Source: Sporosarcina sp. (GTDB lineage: Bacteria; Bacillota; Bacilli; Bacillales_A; Planococcaceae). From it: a stretch of 64,000 bases of DNA. The DNA lies in NCBI GenBank assembly GCA_026169375.1, contig JAPFCR010000035.1, positions 1-64,000 of the forward strand. Direction: 5' to 3'. This document shows, piece by piece, positions 36,091-46,678 of this stretch. The notes beneath the pieces were generated by a model, which had not been told where the DNA came from, made no database searches, and saw only the letters and a program-made list of their open reading frames with translations. Numbering within the stretch: the first letter of the stretch is position 1; every line of letters begins with the position of its first letter. A program made the translations under genes and the position numbers.

Positions 36091-36632
36091 TTTAATTCTG
36101 TTTTATTTAACAGGTCAACAAGCATCAAAAAACGCTCTTTGTCATTTTGATCTAACGCTTCATCTATTTCTTTTTGAAGCTTATCTCTTGTCATACTCTC
36201 GATGCTTTCTTCTACAAGTTGCTCGGCAATCTTTTTATCTGCTTCACTTACTTGTAAATAAGATGGAAGGAATGGATTTTCTTCTCGAACACTCGCATAG
36301 TCTGGGCAAACATTGTTTTTGGGAAAATTCAATTGAATATACATTTTATCATTTTCATACAGTCTCAAATCATGAAATGCTTTTTCGGCATCGGCTGTCA
36401 TTAAATTTCCTTTGTAGAAGCGAAATGGTATACTTTCCGATTTCGTCGTTGAAATCACCATTGCACGTGGACAATAATGTGCTTCATCTGTAAAATGCAC
36501 ATTTTCTAAAAGGGTTTCATGGCTAAGTAGATAATTCAGAATCCAGACACACTCTCGCCGTTTTAATTTATAGCGCTTGAGAAACCATCGGACAAAATCT
36601 TTTTTAGCATCGACAGATACCATTGCTTTCAT
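36078..36632 (-). CDS. ypiB: UPF0302 family protein YpiB
   Basis: A 184-residue protein of the UPF0302 family with a C-terminal IDEAL-type motif region (IDEALDQNDKERFLML). Its function is not established. The start at 36632 (MKAMVSVDAKKDF) has GGGAGG upstream. It follows ypiA with almost no gap, so the two are co-transcribed. Confidence 0.85.
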   Translation of the reverse strand: MKAMVSVDAKKDFVRWFLKRYKLKRRECVWILNYLLSHETLLENVHFTDEAHYCPRAMVISTTKSESIPFRFYKGNLMTADAEKAFHDLRLYENDKMYIQLNFPKNNVCPDYASVREENPFLPSYLQVSEADKKIAEQLVEESIESMTRDKLQKEIDEALDQNDKERFLMLVDLLNKTELNQKQ

Positions 36633-36633
36633 G

Positions 36634-37896
36634 TCATACCTCCCTATTGTTTTCTGATTCAAGAAATGCGTTCCAGTTTTGATCTTCCGGGAATTGTGTA
36701 ACAAGTTCAGACGCTACCTTAACAGCTTCCTCTCTTCTCCCTTCTTCAATGAGAAAGCTTGCATAAGAAGAAAGAAACGCATAATCATCTTTCAAGCCAT
36801 CATATGCCTTCTTAAATGAATCATATGCATCTTCATAAGATTCCATACGTTCATAAGCATAAGCCAAGAAAGCATGTAAAATTGCAAGGTCCTCCACTTG
36901 TTCTTTATTCGTAATCAATTCTACCAAGGCATTGTCTTGCTCAGTTTCATTATAGAAGGAAGCGAGCGTAACGAGTGCTTCGATATACTCGGGATCTAAC
37001 ACAAGCGCTTCGGATAAGTGACTTTCTGCTTCATTAGGCAACCCTAGTTTTAACGCACATTTACCGGCGGATAGCTGTAGTTCTTTATCATATTCATCAC
37101 GTGCAATCCCCGCTTTAAATAAATCATATGCTTTCTTATTTTCATCGAGTAATAAATGTGCTTGACCAATGAGCATATACGCTGAATAATAATCCGGGTC
37201 CATTGCAATTAACTCTTCCAATAATTGAATCGCACGTTTTGCACTTCCTACTTGATAATGTGCAAAGGCTGCGCCAAAGAGCGTTTCCGGTGTAGGGTTA
37301 TCTTGAAGAATCTCTTCATAATGAGGAATCGCTTCTTCATAAGCACCTCCCGCACTATATGCTTCAGCTAAACGTTCTACAATACTGATTTCACCGATTG
37401 TTTCCACTTGCTTTTTTAAATCCAAATAAAACCGTGTCGCTTCAGCATATCTACCTGCGTCTAATAATAACTCGGCATAAGCAAACTGAATGATAGGTTC
37501 TTCGGGATATAACTCATACGCTTCTTGTATTTTACTAATCGCTGTTTCAGCAAGTCCAACCATTTGATAATAATCTGCTTGAACGAGTAAAGCTTGAGCA
37601 TATTCATCTTCATCTTGACGAATTTCTTTTAATAATAAAAGGGCTTCATCTTCTTCACCGAGTTCAATTAATGTATTTGCTCGGTCTATCTTCAACTGTG
37701 CTTCATCTGGTAAATGAATCAGCAACACTTCGTAAAGCTCCGCTGTTTCTTTTAAAAATCCGTACGCAGCGAGAATATTTGCAGTATCATACATTTTATC
37801 AAAATCAGTTGTGTTTTTTAAATGATTTAAAAAGGTGCTTAGCGCATCTAAGTCACCTTCTTGAATGATTTGTTCAACTTGTTCTAACTGTCCCAT
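36634..37896 (-). CDS. ypiA: TPR-repeat protein YpiA
   Basis: A 420-residue protein made almost wholly of tetratricopeptide repeats (AYEEAIPHYEEILQDNP and similar 34-residue units). It is cytoplasmic, with no signal or membrane segment. TPR arrays bind other proteins, but the partner is unknown. AGGTG precedes the ATG. It starts the ypiA-ypiB pair after aroA. Confidence 0.88.
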   Translation of the reverse strand: MGQLEQVEQIIQEGDLDALSTFLNHLKNTTDFDKMYDTANILAAYGFLKETAELYEVLLIHLPDEAQLKIDRANTLIELGEEDEALLLLKEIRQDEDEYAQALLVQADYYQMVGLAETAISKIQEAYELYPEEPIIQFAYAELLLDAGRYAEATRFYLDLKKQVETIGEISIVERLAEAYSAGGAYEEAIPHYEEILQDNPTPETLFGAAFAHYQVGSAKRAIQLLEELIAMDPDYYSAYMLIGQAHLLLDENKKAYDLFKAGIARDEYDKELQLSAGKCALKLGLPNEAESHLSEALVLDPEYIEALVTLASFYNETEQDNALVELITNKEQVEDLAILHAFLAYAYERMESYEDAYDSFKKAYDGLKDDYAFLSSYASFLIEEGRREEAVKVASELVTQFPEDQNWNAFLESENNREV

Positions 37897-37947
37897 ATTT
37901 TCACCTGTTCTTTCCTGATGTATACATTTAAAATTTTAATACATCTA

Positions 37948-39249
37948 TTATAACGACTTTTTCGTTACGGTTTCCAGGTCTTTGAAAAACGATGGATAAG
38001 AAATATCAATACACGCAGCACCTTCAATCGTAATTGGGTCACTTGTAATCAGTGATGCGATTCCCGCCATCATTCCAAGCCTATGATCACCGTAAGAATC
38101 CATCGTACCACCTTTTAATGGCGTCAGTCCATGAATGACCATTCCATCAGGTGTTGCTTCGATATTTGCCCCAATTTTCGTTAATTCATTCGTTACTGCG
38201 GCAATGCGGTCTGTTTCCTTCACACGTAGTTCAGCCGCATCTTTAATAATTGTCTTACCTTTGGCTTGTGTTGCGAGTAATGCAATGATCGGAAGTTCGT
38301 CGATTAATCTTGGAATTAATTCGCCGGCAATTTCTACGCCTTGAAGCGGTCTGTGTGTGAGTTGAATTGTCCCAACAGGTTCACCGTTTTCAGTCGTCGC
38401 ATCTGTGACATCGACACCTAGCCCCATTCTTTTTAAGACATCGATAATACCAGTTCTTGTTGGGTTTAATCCTACATTTGTTAATGTCAATGAACTACCT
38501 GGGACTAAGCCTGCTGCAACCATAAAAAAAGCAGCCGAGGAAATATCACCTGGCACATGGACTTTTCTGCCCGTTAACATTTCCCCCTGTTGAATTGAAG
38601 CAACTGTATCATCCGTTTGAACGTTTGCTCCGAAATAACGTAGCATCTGTTCCGTATGATCCCTGGAAACCGTATCTTCATGAACAGACGTTTTTCCTTC
38701 TGCTTGTAAACCCGCAAACAAAATAGCTGATTTCACTTGTGCACTTGCGACAGGGCTTTTATAAGTAATCCCGTTAAGTTTCGTTCCTTTAATCGTCAGC
38801 GGCAGTAAATCCGCATCTGATTTTTCCTCAATAGAAGCGCCCATCTTCCTAAGTGGTATTGTGACACGGTCCATCGGGCGACTCGATAATGATGCATCCC
38901 CACTCATCGTAGCTTCTACCGGCGCCCCCGCTAAAATGCCTAACATCAGTCTTGCTGTCGTACCCGAGTTTCCTGCGTATAATTCTTCAGTTGGTTTTGT
39001 CCAGTTTAAAATACCTGGACTCTCAATTTCTACATTTGTTCCTTCTGTTTCAATCGTTACACCTAATTGTTCGAAAATATCAATTGTACGCAGACAATCT
39101 TCACCATTTAAAAATCCTGTAATTGAAGTTTTTCCTTCAGCAATCGACCCGAGCATCACCGCGCGATGGGAAATCGATTTATCCCCTGGCACTTGAAGTT
39201 CTCCCTTTACGACTGCATTTTTATAATGAATTGTTTGCAAATGGTTCAT
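37948..39249 (-). CDS. aroA: 3-phosphoshikimate 1-carboxyvinyltransferase (EPSP synthase)
   Basis: A 433-residue shikimate pathway enzyme that joins shikimate 3-phosphate and PEP. Marks are VPGDKSISHRA, LYAGNSGTTARLMLG, SARP-like SLSSRPMDRV, and DGMVIHG with the C-terminal DHRLGMM. NSGTT and a Gly-Asp-Ala SLSS region look like the class II (naturally glyphosate-tolerant) form. The start is unsettled: AAAGGA touches the ATG at 39249, so a TTG at 39240 has better spacing. Called aroE in B. subtilis. Confidence 0.94.
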   Translation of the reverse strand: MNHLQTIHYKNAVVKGELQVPGDKSISHRAVMLGSIAEGKTSITGFLNGEDCLRTIDIFEQLGVTIETEGTNVEIESPGILNWTKPTEELYAGNSGTTARLMLGILAGAPVEATMSGDASLSSRPMDRVTIPLRKMGASIEEKSDADLLPLTIKGTKLNGITYKSPVASAQVKSAILFAGLQAEGKTSVHEDTVSRDHTEQMLRYFGANVQTDDTVASIQQGEMLTGRKVHVPGDISSAAFFMVAAGLVPGSSLTLTNVGLNPTRTGIIDVLKRMGLGVDVTDATTENGEPVGTIQLTHRPLQGVEIAGELIPRLIDELPIIALLATQAKGKTIIKDAAELRVKETDRIAAVTNELTKIGANIEATPDGMVIHGLTPLKGGTMDSYGDHRLGMMAGIASLITSDPITIEGAACIDISYPSFFKDLETVTKKSL

Positions 39250-39270
39250 TCCTTTCATCTTAAGTCATTA

Positions 39271-40371
39271 TTATAAGATATGAGAGCTGTAATCTGTCTC
39301 TTCCGACAAAGCAATTTGCGCTTTTTTACGGTCCGATGGTGTTTGAAAACTAATGACCAAAATCCCAAAGACATCCGTTCTCGTTTCAACAATCCGGATA
39401 TTTGTAATGCTAATGCACTCATCAGCTAAAATTTTCGTGATTTCAGAAATAACTCCTGGATGGTCCGGGACGTCTACGTGTAAATCATATGTAGTGTAAA
39501 GTGCACCTTTCGCCGTGATCGGGAGTTCATCACGATATACTTTTGCATCATTGAAATAATCTTGAATATATGCTGGGTCATTATCCTGCAACATTTGACG
39601 AATTCGACTCATTTCTTCTGTCCAGCGATCTAATTGATTTAATAACTCTTCTTTATTTTGGATCGTAATATCTCGCCACATAATCGGATCGGCTGAAGCA
39701 ATTCTCGTTAAATCACGAAAACCTCCCGCTGCTAATTCTTTTACGAACGGATTTTCTTCTTGTTGCTCAGCTAACAGTCCAACGAGGGAAGATGCGACCA
39801 AGTGTGGGAAATGACTTACAATGGCCGTCATCCGGTCATGTTCTTTCGCATTTAAAACAACGAGCTTGCCTTTTGTTGGCATTAACAACTCTTCCATCCG
39901 TCCGATTTGTTCTTTTTTCACTTGAGGTGCAGGAGTTAAAATATAATAGGCATTTTCAAAAAGATGCGCTCGTGCAGCTGAAACTCCGCTTTTATGAGAA
40001 CCAGTCATCGGATGCCCCCCGATGAATGTAATCCCTTTTTGCTGAAGTTGACGAGCCGCTTCCATAATCGGCCCTTTCGTACTGCCTGTATCGGAAATTA
40101 TCACATTGTCTTTTAACGGCCAATTCGGTACTTCTTGTAGCAAGCGAACAGTTGTATTGACTGGCGTTGCAAATATAATAACATCCGCCTCTTCTCCAAC
40201 TTTCTGGATAGAGGCGGCAATTGTATCGATAATTCCACGGCGGTATGCTTCTTGCATCGCACCGTATGAATTATCAAATCCTGTTATGTGTACGTTCTGA
40301 TTTCTTTTCAAAGCAAGTCCTAACGACCCACCCATTAAACCAAGCCCAATAATCGAAACGTTTATTTTCAT
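39271..40371 (-). CDS. tyrA: Prephenate dehydrogenase with ACT domain
   Basis: A 366-residue NAD-dependent enzyme that turns prephenate into 4-hydroxyphenylpyruvate for tyrosine. The Rossmann loop GLGLMGGSLGLAL is at about 9-21, and the catalytic region has GGHPMTGSHKSG. A C-terminal ACT domain (about 296-366, DVPDHPGVISEITK) suggests feedback control by tyrosine. It lies between aroA and hisC. Confidence 0.95.
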   Translation of the reverse strand: MKINVSIIGLGLMGGSLGLALKRNQNVHITGFDNSYGAMQEAYRRGIIDTIAASIQKVGEEADVIIFATPVNTTVRLLQEVPNWPLKDNVIISDTGSTKGPIMEAARQLQQKGITFIGGHPMTGSHKSGVSAARAHLFENAYYILTPAPQVKKEQIGRMEELLMPTKGKLVVLNAKEHDRMTAIVSHFPHLVASSLVGLLAEQQEENPFVKELAAGGFRDLTRIASADPIMWRDITIQNKEELLNQLDRWTEEMSRIRQMLQDNDPAYIQDYFNDAKVYRDELPITAKGALYTTYDLHVDVPDHPGVISEITKILADECISITNIRIVETRTDVFGILVISFQTPSDRKKAQIALSEETDYSSHIL

Positions 40372-40383
40372 TTTAACGATTCA

Positions 40384-41469
40384 TCACCTTTTTAATAAAG
40401 TATCAAAAGCTTTGAAAAAACCATCATTTTGCGCTTCAGTTCCAATCGTTACACGAATATAGCCTGGCGTCCCTAGCGCATCACCACTTCGAACAATGTA
40501 GCCTTGCTTCAATAAACCTTCAGTTGCATCTGTTGCACTGCCTGGCACTTCTAGTAAAACAAAGTTCGCTTCTGTCGGGTACGCATGTAAATCATTTTCT
40601 TTTGCATAGGCATAAAAGCGTTCTACCTGTTCACGGTTTAACGTTCGACATTGATCAATAAACGCTTGGTCTTCAAGCGCTTCTTCTGCGACAGCTAAAC
40701 TTAAACTCGTAACGTTAAATGGACTTCTTGTTGTATTTAACGGTGTAATGACAGACTCGTCTCCAATACCATAACCAACTCGTAAAGCCGCCAATCCATA
40801 AGCTTTTGAAAAAGTTCTTAAGATGATGACATTTTTATACGTTTGGAATAATTTCGTTGTGTCTATGTATTTCTCACTGACTACGTACTCATAATAAGCT
40901 TCGTCGAGTACAACAAGAATATGATCAGGAACACAATCTAAAAAAGAAATCAGTTGATCATTTTCAATAATATTTCCAGTTGGATTATTTGGACTACAGA
41001 GCCAAATAACAGATGTATTGTCATCAATTGCTTCTAAGAAACCGTCTAAATCATGCGCTCCATCTACTAAAGGAATTTCTTTCACTTCCGCCCCTTGAAT
41101 GAGTGCGTGATGTTTATATTGTGGAAACGTTGGCGTCGCACAAATTGTGTTTGTTCCTTCACCTAATAATGCACGTGCAATAATGACAATAATTTCATCT
41201 GAGCCGCTACCAAATAACAGTTCATTTTCCTGAACTTCTAATTTTTCTGCAATTTTAGCACGTAAGTCCCCTGCATAACCATCTGGGTATATTTCTAATC
41301 CTGTTAAGCCATTCACTAACACCTCTTTTGCTGCTGATGGTGCGCCGTAAGGATTTTCATTGGATGCTAGTTTGATAATTTCTTTTAAATTATATTCTTT
41401 TTTTACTTCTTCCACTGACTTCCCTGGAGTGTATGGATTCATTTCATGTAAGACTTTTTTAAAGCGCAT
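40384..41469 (-). CDS. hisC: Histidinol-phosphate / aromatic amino acid aminotransferase
   Basis: A 361-residue PLP enzyme of fold type I. Marks are LASNENPYG, NNPTGN, LDEAYYEY and the PLP-lysine segment TFSKAYGLAALRVGYG. In B. subtilis HisC serves both histidine and tyrosine/phenylalanine synthesis, and the gene's place beside tyrA agrees. aroH is 15 bases upstream; in B. subtilis the six trp genes would stand between them. Confidence 0.94.
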   Translation of the reverse strand: MRFKKVLHEMNPYTPGKSVEEVKKEYNLKEIIKLASNENPYGAPSAAKEVLVNGLTGLEIYPDGYAGDLRAKIAEKLEVQENELLFGSGSDEIIVIIARALLGEGTNTICATPTFPQYKHHALIQGAEVKEIPLVDGAHDLDGFLEAIDDNTSVIWLCSPNNPTGNIIENDQLISFLDCVPDHILVVLDEAYYEYVVSEKYIDTTKLFQTYKNVIILRTFSKAYGLAALRVGYGIGDESVITPLNTTRSPFNVTSLSLAVAEEALEDQAFIDQCRTLNREQVERFYAYAKENDLHAYPTEANFVLLEVPGSATDATEGLLKQGYIVRSGDALGTPGYIRVTIGTEAQNDGFFKAFDTLLKR

Positions 41470-41484
41470 CGTAATTCCCCCGTT

Positions 41485-41853
41485 TTAGTTTTTTTGTAAA
41501 TCCGGTCGTAATTGAACTGCATCGTTTTGGTAAATATGAATAATTTCTTTTTGTGGAATTTCACAATTTGCATGCATTAAAATTCGGATACAGCGTGGCA
41601 TTCCACCTGGTACATCCATTTCATGCGTGCACATGACCGGCACATACTTCCACCCTTCAATTGAACGAACAGCTTTTGCTGGGAAAGTAGATTGAATATC
41701 CGCCGTTGTTGAAACTAAAACAGAAATAATATCTTCTGGTGAAACTTGATTTTTCTCTGCAATTTCTTTCACAAGATTTCCAGTTGCTTCTAATACTTTC
41801 TCTGCTTCATCGTGTTCGATTGTTGTCGCGCCCCTTAATCCCCTTACCGTCAT
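41485..41853 (-). CDS. aroH: Chorismate mutase, AroH type
   Basis: A 122-residue monofunctional mutase that turns chorismate into prephenate. It has the trimeric AroH fold sequence MTVRGLRGATTIE, VSTTADIQSTFPAKAVR and MCTHEMDVPGGMPRCIR, with the active-site arginines (Arg in RGLRG and RCIR). The ATG at 41853 is 8 bases from GGAG. It is followed directly by hisC, not by trpE. Confidence 0.96.
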   Translation of the reverse strand: MTVRGLRGATTIEHDEAEKVLEATGNLVKEIAEKNQVSPEDIISVLVSTTADIQSTFPAKAVRSIEGWKYVPVMCTHEMDVPGGMPRCIRILMHANCEIPQKEIIHIYQNDAVQLRPDLQKN

Positions 41854-41858
41854 TATAT

Positions 41859-42950
41859 TCACTCCGTCCTTATTTTTAGTTGTTCAAAAGCTTGTAAACA
41901 TTGCTCTTTCGTCATTGTATTCACGAAAGGATTCCCTATTCCATTCAGTAAAACAAAATTCAATTGACCATGAGACATTTTTTTATCTTTTTGCATATAA
42001 CCCATAAATGCATCAAATGGATGCTCGTGAACCGGTTGGAATGAATATTTCTGTGTTTGTGCAAACCTTATAAACTGATCCGTTAATGATTTCTCTGTAT
42101 GGCCGAGTTCTTCACTTAATAATAAACTAAAGGCCATCCCAATCATAATCGCTTCTCCGTGGCTTAATTGGCCATATCCACATACCCCTTCTACTGCATG
42201 GCCAAATGTATGCCCAAAATTAAGAAACTTCCGAGTAGATTGTTCGAACTCATCCTTTTCAACAATATCTGCTTTCACTTGAGTCCCTTTTAATAATTCT
42301 TCAGAAAGCCATTCTTCTGAAGGGTTTGTGAAAGATTCATTTGCGAGTAATTGGTATGTCCATTCTTCATTTGAAATAAACGCATGCTTTAATAATTCCG
42401 CTAAACCTGATCTAATTTCTCTTTCAGGTAATGAAGAGAAGAGCCCCGTTTGAAACAGTACGGCTTCTGGCTGATGGAATGCACCGACCATATTTTTCCC
42501 CTCAGGCATATTAATCGCTGTCTTACCACCTACCGCGCTATCATGCGCTAAAATCGTTGTTGGACATTGAATATAAGGAATTCCTCGCATAAATGTTGCA
42601 GCCACAAACCCGGCTAAATCTCCACAAGCACCGCCCCCAAATGCGATGATTAAAGATTCGCGTGTAAATCCTTGTTGTAGCAAGAAAGATTGACATTCAG
42701 CATACGTCTCGACTGTTTTAGACGCTTCTCCTGTAGGGATTGTTTTACAGACGACTTTATCTTCTATGAAAGATAAAGCGTCTTGTAATTTTTCTAAATA
42801 AAGATCGGCTACTTTTTCGTCTGCAATAATAGCGATGCGATCCGTATTTTCAAGGATTTGCTTATATTCAGTTGCAAAGAGCACATAGGTTGAAGAACCG
42901 ATATGAATATCATATTCATGGTCTTTTGTTTGGACGGTCAATTTTCCCAT
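41859..42950 (-). CDS. aroB: 3-dehydroquinate synthase
   Basis: A 363-residue NAD- and metal-dependent enzyme that closes DAHP to dehydroquinate. Marks are IAFGGGACGDLAGFVA, PTTILAHDSAVGGKTAIN and FLNFGHTFGHAVE with metal ligands Glu and His. AAAGGAG precedes the ATG. It starts just after the aroC stop and runs into aroH. Confidence 0.96.
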   Translation of the reverse strand: MGKLTVQTKDHEYDIHIGSSTYVLFATEYKQILENTDRIAIIADEKVADLYLEKLQDALSFIEDKVVCKTIPTGEASKTVETYAECQSFLLQQGFTRESLIIAFGGGACGDLAGFVAATFMRGIPYIQCPTTILAHDSAVGGKTAINMPEGKNMVGAFHQPEAVLFQTGLFSSLPEREIRSGLAELLKHAFISNEEWTYQLLANESFTNPSEEWLSEELLKGTQVKADIVEKDEFEQSTRKFLNFGHTFGHAVEGVCGYGQLSHGEAIMIGMAFSLLLSEELGHTEKSLTDQFIRFAQTQKYSFQPVHEHPFDAFMGYMQKDKKMSHGQLNFVLLNGIGNPFVNTMTKEQCLQAFEQLKIRTE

Positions 42951-42951
42951 A

Positions 42952-44133
42952 TTAAAACTCCTTTACATACTGTCTAACTGCTTCGATTTCCTGTTTTAAT
43001 CCGTCAATTGTATCTGAACGGTATTCTTCTAAAACCGCTTGTGCAATTGCAGTTGCGATGACGTGTTCTGCTACGACAGATGCTGCTGGCACCGCACAAG
43101 GATCTGAACGTTCAATCGTTGCTGTAAATGGCTCTTTCGTATCGATATCTACACTTTCAAGCGGCTTATAAAGTGTTGGGATCGGCTTCATGACACCTTT
43201 TACAACAATTGGCATTCCCGTTGACATACCGCCTTCCAGTCCCCCGAGACGATTCGTTTTTCGGTAGTAGCCGCGTTCTTCATCCCAAGCGATTTCATCA
43301 TGTACTTCGCTTCCAGGCAGTCTTGCCATTTCAAACCCAAGACCAATTTCAACACCTTTAAACGCATTAATGCTCATCATTGCGCCAGCTAAGAGACCAT
43401 CTAGCTTTCTATCAAATTGTACATAACTGCCAATTCCTGGTGGACACCCTTCGATAATGACTTCAACGACGCCACCAATCGTATCTCCGCGTCCTTTCGC
43501 ATCATCAATGGCTGCGACCATTTTTTGAGAGGCTTCGGGATCAGCACAATAGACTGGATCCGCTTCGATTGTTTCACGTAATTCTTCCATTGATAACTGA
43601 TCATAAGACGTCGGATCCGCTTTTATACCACCAATTTCATGAACGTGCGCAACTGTTTTAATGCCTAACTCTTCCAGTAATTTCTTCGCAACTGCACCTA
43701 CTGCAACACGCATTGTTGTTTCACGTGCCGATGAACGTTCCAGCACATTACGTAAATCGCGGTGTCCATATTTCATCCCGCCTACCAAATCAGCATGTCC
43801 TGGACGCGGGCGCGTAATTTGACGTTTAATATTCGCTGGGTCTACGTCTTCAGCTAATGGTTCGATCCCCATAATTTTCGTCCAATGTTTAAAGTCATCA
43901 TTCACAACGGATAATGTGACCGGGGAACCAAGTGTTTTTCCATGTCTGACACCTGATGAGATCACAACTTCATCCGTCTCAATTTGCATGCGGCGTCCTC
44001 GACCATGTCCCCCTTGTCTTCTTGCTAACTCTTTGTTAATCGTTTCAACTGTTAAATCCAATTGAGCAGGTAAGCCTTCAATAATTGCTGTTAGTTGTGG
44101 TCCATGTGATTCTCCTGCTGTAAAAAATCTCAT
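42952..44133 (-). CDS. aroC: Chorismate synthase
   Basis: A 393-residue FMN-dependent enzyme that makes chorismate from EPSP. Marks are [35 protein letters not shown] [12 protein letters not shown], and [16 protein letters not shown]. The ATG at 44133 follows GGGGGAG; a GTG immediately before it is in the same frame. It is the first gene of the aroC-aroB-aroH-hisC-tyrA-aroA string (aroF in B. subtilis). Confidence 0.96.
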   Translation of the reverse strand: MRFFTAGESHGPQLTAIIEGLPAQLDLTVETINKELARRQGGHGRGRRMQIETDEVVISSGVRHGKTLGSPVTLSVVNDDFKHWTKIMGIEPLAEDVDPANIKRQITRPRPGHADLVGGMKYGHRDLRNVLERSSARETTMRVAVGAVAKKLLEELGIKTVAHVHEIGGIKADPTSYDQLSMEELRETIEADPVYCADPEASQKMVAAIDDAKGRGDTIGGVVEVIIEGCPPGIGSYVQFDRKLDGLLAGAMMSINAFKGVEIGLGFEMARLPGSEVHDEIAWDEERGYYRKTNRLGGLEGGMSTGMPIVVKGVMKPIPTLYKPLESVDIDTKEPFTATIERSDPCAVPAASVVAEHVIATAIAQAVLEEYRSDTIDGLKQEIEAVRQYVKEF

Positions 44134-44246
44134 CACTTCTCCCCCTCATTTTTCTCTATTTCATAGCACTATACCAAATTGTATGTAAAACGACTACACT
44201 TTTCTAAAAAATCTGTTAAAAAATTTACTTTTAATTGAAAACTAAT

Positions 44247-45017
44247 TTACACTTTCTGATAAAAAAATGTTTCAATCGATTCAAATCCATATTTTTCAGG
44301 ATTAAAAATTTGCTCCGTACTCCCTACAAAAAGAATTCCGCCTGGTTTTAAAGATTTGGAAAAATTCATATAAATTTGATCTTTTGCTTCTTCAGTAAAG
44401 TAAATCATCACATTTCGACAAACGATTAAATCATAACCTGTTTGATAACGGTCATTTAATAAATTATGTTGTTTAAATGTGACGGTTCTTTTAATGTCAT
44501 CAGTCACTTGATAATGGTCTCCATCATTCACAAAATAATCATTAAGTGCTTTTTGAGGAACATTTTTTACAGAGTTCTTTCCATATAGTCCTACTTTCGC
44601 ACGCTCTAAAGCACCTTCATCTAAGTCCGTCGCATAAATCGACATGTCTCGAAGGGGAACATGAGAAGCAAGTACCATTGCTAGTGAATAAGGCTCCTCC
44701 CCTGTTGAACAAGCTGCACTCCAAATTTTCAATCGTCGATTATTTTCCAATAATTGCGGATAAATCGTCTTCTCTAATACATCCCAACGCTCTTTGTTTC
44801 TATAAAATTCAGACACATTAATCGTCATACGATCTAAAAACTCATGTAAAATCTCTTTATCACTATGTATAGCATCGTAAAAATCGCCAAAATTTTGATA
44901 CCCTCTTCTTTGGTAAAGCGACGTTAAACGTCTTTTCATTTGTGCTTCTTTATAAAGCGACAAATCAATTCCTGTCTTTCTTTTAATATTTTGAATAAAT
45001 GTTTGATATTGAGCCAT
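44247..45017 (-). CDS. cheR: Chemotaxis protein methyltransferase CheR
   Basis: A 256-residue SAM-dependent enzyme that methylates glutamates on chemoreceptors. The N-terminal helical domain (about 1-75) contains TGIDLSLYKEAQMKRRL. The SAM domain has IWSAACSTGEEPYSLAM and DLIVCRNVMIYF. Its presence implies the organism is chemotactic and probably motile. It lies between ndk and aroC, as in B. subtilis. Confidence 0.95.
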   Translation of the reverse strand: MAQYQTFIQNIKRKTGIDLSLYKEAQMKRRLTSLYQRRGYQNFGDFYDAIHSDKEILHEFLDRMTINVSEFYRNKERWDVLEKTIYPQLLENNRRLKIWSAACSTGEEPYSLAMVLASHVPLRDMSIYATDLDEGALERAKVGLYGKNSVKNVPQKALNDYFVNDGDHYQVTDDIKRTVTFKQHNLLNDRYQTGYDLIVCRNVMIYFTEEAKDQIYMNFSKSLKPGGILFVGSTEQIFNPEKYGFESIETFFYQKV

Positions 45018-45099
45018 CCAGTTTCCCTTCTTTCATCGATAATAAAAGAAAACCCGGCATGCGCCGAGAACGTATTCTTACTTATAAAAATATGTATAA

Positions 45100-45136
45100 G
45101 AAAAACAGCCAGGCGAAAGCCGCGTGGCTGTTTTCA
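45100..45136 (-). terminator. ndk terminator
   Basis: Arms AAAACAGCCA (45102-45111) and TGGCTGTTTT (45125-45134) with an inner GGC-GAAA-GCC. A run of T follows on the minus strand. It begins 6 bases past the ndk stop and would limit read-through to cheR. Confidence 0.8.
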
Positions 45137-45141
45137 TTGAA

Positions 45142-45588
45142 TTAATAAATCCAAGTTGACATTTTTTTGTCATATGATAAAAGTTCTTCTTCGTTAAAGA
45201 AGAGACCAATTTCACGTACAGCCGATTCAGGTGAATCAGATCCGTGGATAATGTTTTTCCCCACTGTTACAGCATAGTCACCACGGATTGTTCCTGGTGC
45301 TGACTCAGTTGGGTTTGTTGCACCTACAAGTAAACGTGCAGTTGAAATAACGTTTTCACCTTCCCAAACCATTGCAAAAACCGGTCCAGATGTGATGAAA
45401 TCAACAAGCTCTCCAAAGAATGGACGCTCTTTATGTTCACCGTAATGCTCCTTGGCTAATTCTTCTGAAACTTGCATAAGCTTTGCGCCAACAAGTTGGA
45501 AGCCTTTTTTCTCAAAGCGACTTACGATGTCCCCTATTAAGTTGCGTTGTACACCGTCTGGTTTCACCATTAAAAATGTTTTTTCCAC
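45142..45588 (-). CDS. ndk: Nucleoside diphosphate kinase
   Basis: A 148-residue enzyme that exchanges the gamma-phosphate between nucleoside triphosphates and diphosphates. The N terminus [11 protein letters not shown] and the active-site histidine at about 115 (NIIHGSDS) are typical. The start is a GTG with GAGGAG 8 bases upstream. It sits between hepT and cheR. Confidence 0.97.
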   Translation of the reverse strand: MEKTFLMVKPDGVQRNLIGDIVSRFEKKGFQLVGAKLMQVSEELAKEHYGEHKERPFFGELVDFITSGPVFAMVWEGENVISTARLLVGATNPTESAPGTIRGDYAVTVGKNIIHGSDSPESAVREIGLFFNEEELLSYDKKMSTWIY

Positions 45589-45680
45589 TCAAAACACTCC
45601 TCTGTTTATGTATACATATGACGGGACTTCTCCCATTAAATCGTACCATTCGGCCGTTATTCTTTCAAGCTTTTCTTTTT

Positions 45681-46655
45681 TTAATAATTTCGACGACCAA
45701 TAAAGTTTGCAATTTGCATAAAAGCATCTTTCGCTTTTCCTTCTGGAAGTGTACTTAATTCACGACGTGCTTTATCTAAATACATATCGCTTACGAGCGT
45801 TGCTTGTTCGATTGCATCTGATGTACGCACATATTTTAGCATATTATGTCTTGTTTGCTCTGTTAATTCACCATTGAAAGCTTGATGCATATAATCAAGA
45901 AACTCCGGTTCTTCTTTTAAATAAAGCGCCGGTAATGTTAAGTGACCATTGAGCAAGTCGCTTCCCGCAGGTTTTCCGAGTTTTTTATCTGTTGATGTAA
46001 AGTCGAGAATGTCATCCATAATCTGAAAAGACATCCCTGCATAATAACCGAAGCGACTGAGTTTTTTAACACTCTCTTCATCTGCGCCTGCAACAAGCGC
46101 ACCAAGTTCACAACTTGAAGATAACAGTAAAGCTGTCTTCCGCTTAATCCGGCGCAAATAATCACGTAACGTTTGTTCAACAACACGTTGCTGTTCAATT
46201 TGAATGATTTCGCCTTCACAAATCTCGAGCATCGTTTTCGCTAACAATTGATGGACAGCTTGGTTTTCAATATCCGCAATCGACATAAGTGCCTTGGAAA
46301 ACATATAATCACCTGTATACATAGCGATTCGATTATTCCATTTTGCCTTGACCGTCTGATGACCGCGTCTCATATCTGAGTTGTCGATCACATCATCATG
46401 AACAAGTGAAGCCATATGAACTAGCTCAAGCGCGACTGCAACCTTTTTAACTCGCTCTAAAGAAAACTCTCCAAACTCAGAAGCAAGTAGAACAAAAATT
46501 GGTCGGATTCGCTTCCCTCCTGCGCGCAATAGATGAAGTGAAGCTTGCCGAATAATCGGGGAAGCCGAATCAACGGAACATTCAAGTTCCTGCTCTATAT
46601 CATCCAAGTCTTTACGAAAATTTGCGTAAAGCGATAAAACTTGTAACTTTTCCAA
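45681..46655 (-). CDS. hepT: Heptaprenyl diphosphate synthase component II
   Basis: The 324-residue catalytic subunit that makes the C35 side chain of menaquinone-7. The first Asp-rich motif LVHDDVIDNSDMRRG and the second FQIMDDILDF are intact. It needs HepS (47396-48121) as partner. The start is a TTG (MEKLQVL) 6 bases from GGGGAAGGG. Confidence 0.95.
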   Translation of the reverse strand: MEKLQVLSLYANFRKDLDDIEQELECSVDSASPIIRQASLHLLRAGGKRIRPIFVLLASEFGEFSLERVKKVAVALELVHMASLVHDDVIDNSDMRRGHQTVKAKWNNRIAMYTGDYMFSKALMSIADIENQAVHQLLAKTMLEICEGEIIQIEQQRVVEQTLRDYLRRIKRKTALLLSSSCELGALVAGADEESVKKLSRFGYYAGMSFQIMDDILDFTSTDKKLGKPAGSDLLNGHLTLPALYLKEEPEFLDYMHQAFNGELTEQTRHNMLKYVRTSDAIEQATLVSDMYLDKARRELSTLPEGKAKDAFMQIANFIGRRNY

Positions 46656-46678
46656 ATGAAACCCTTCCCCTGTAAAAT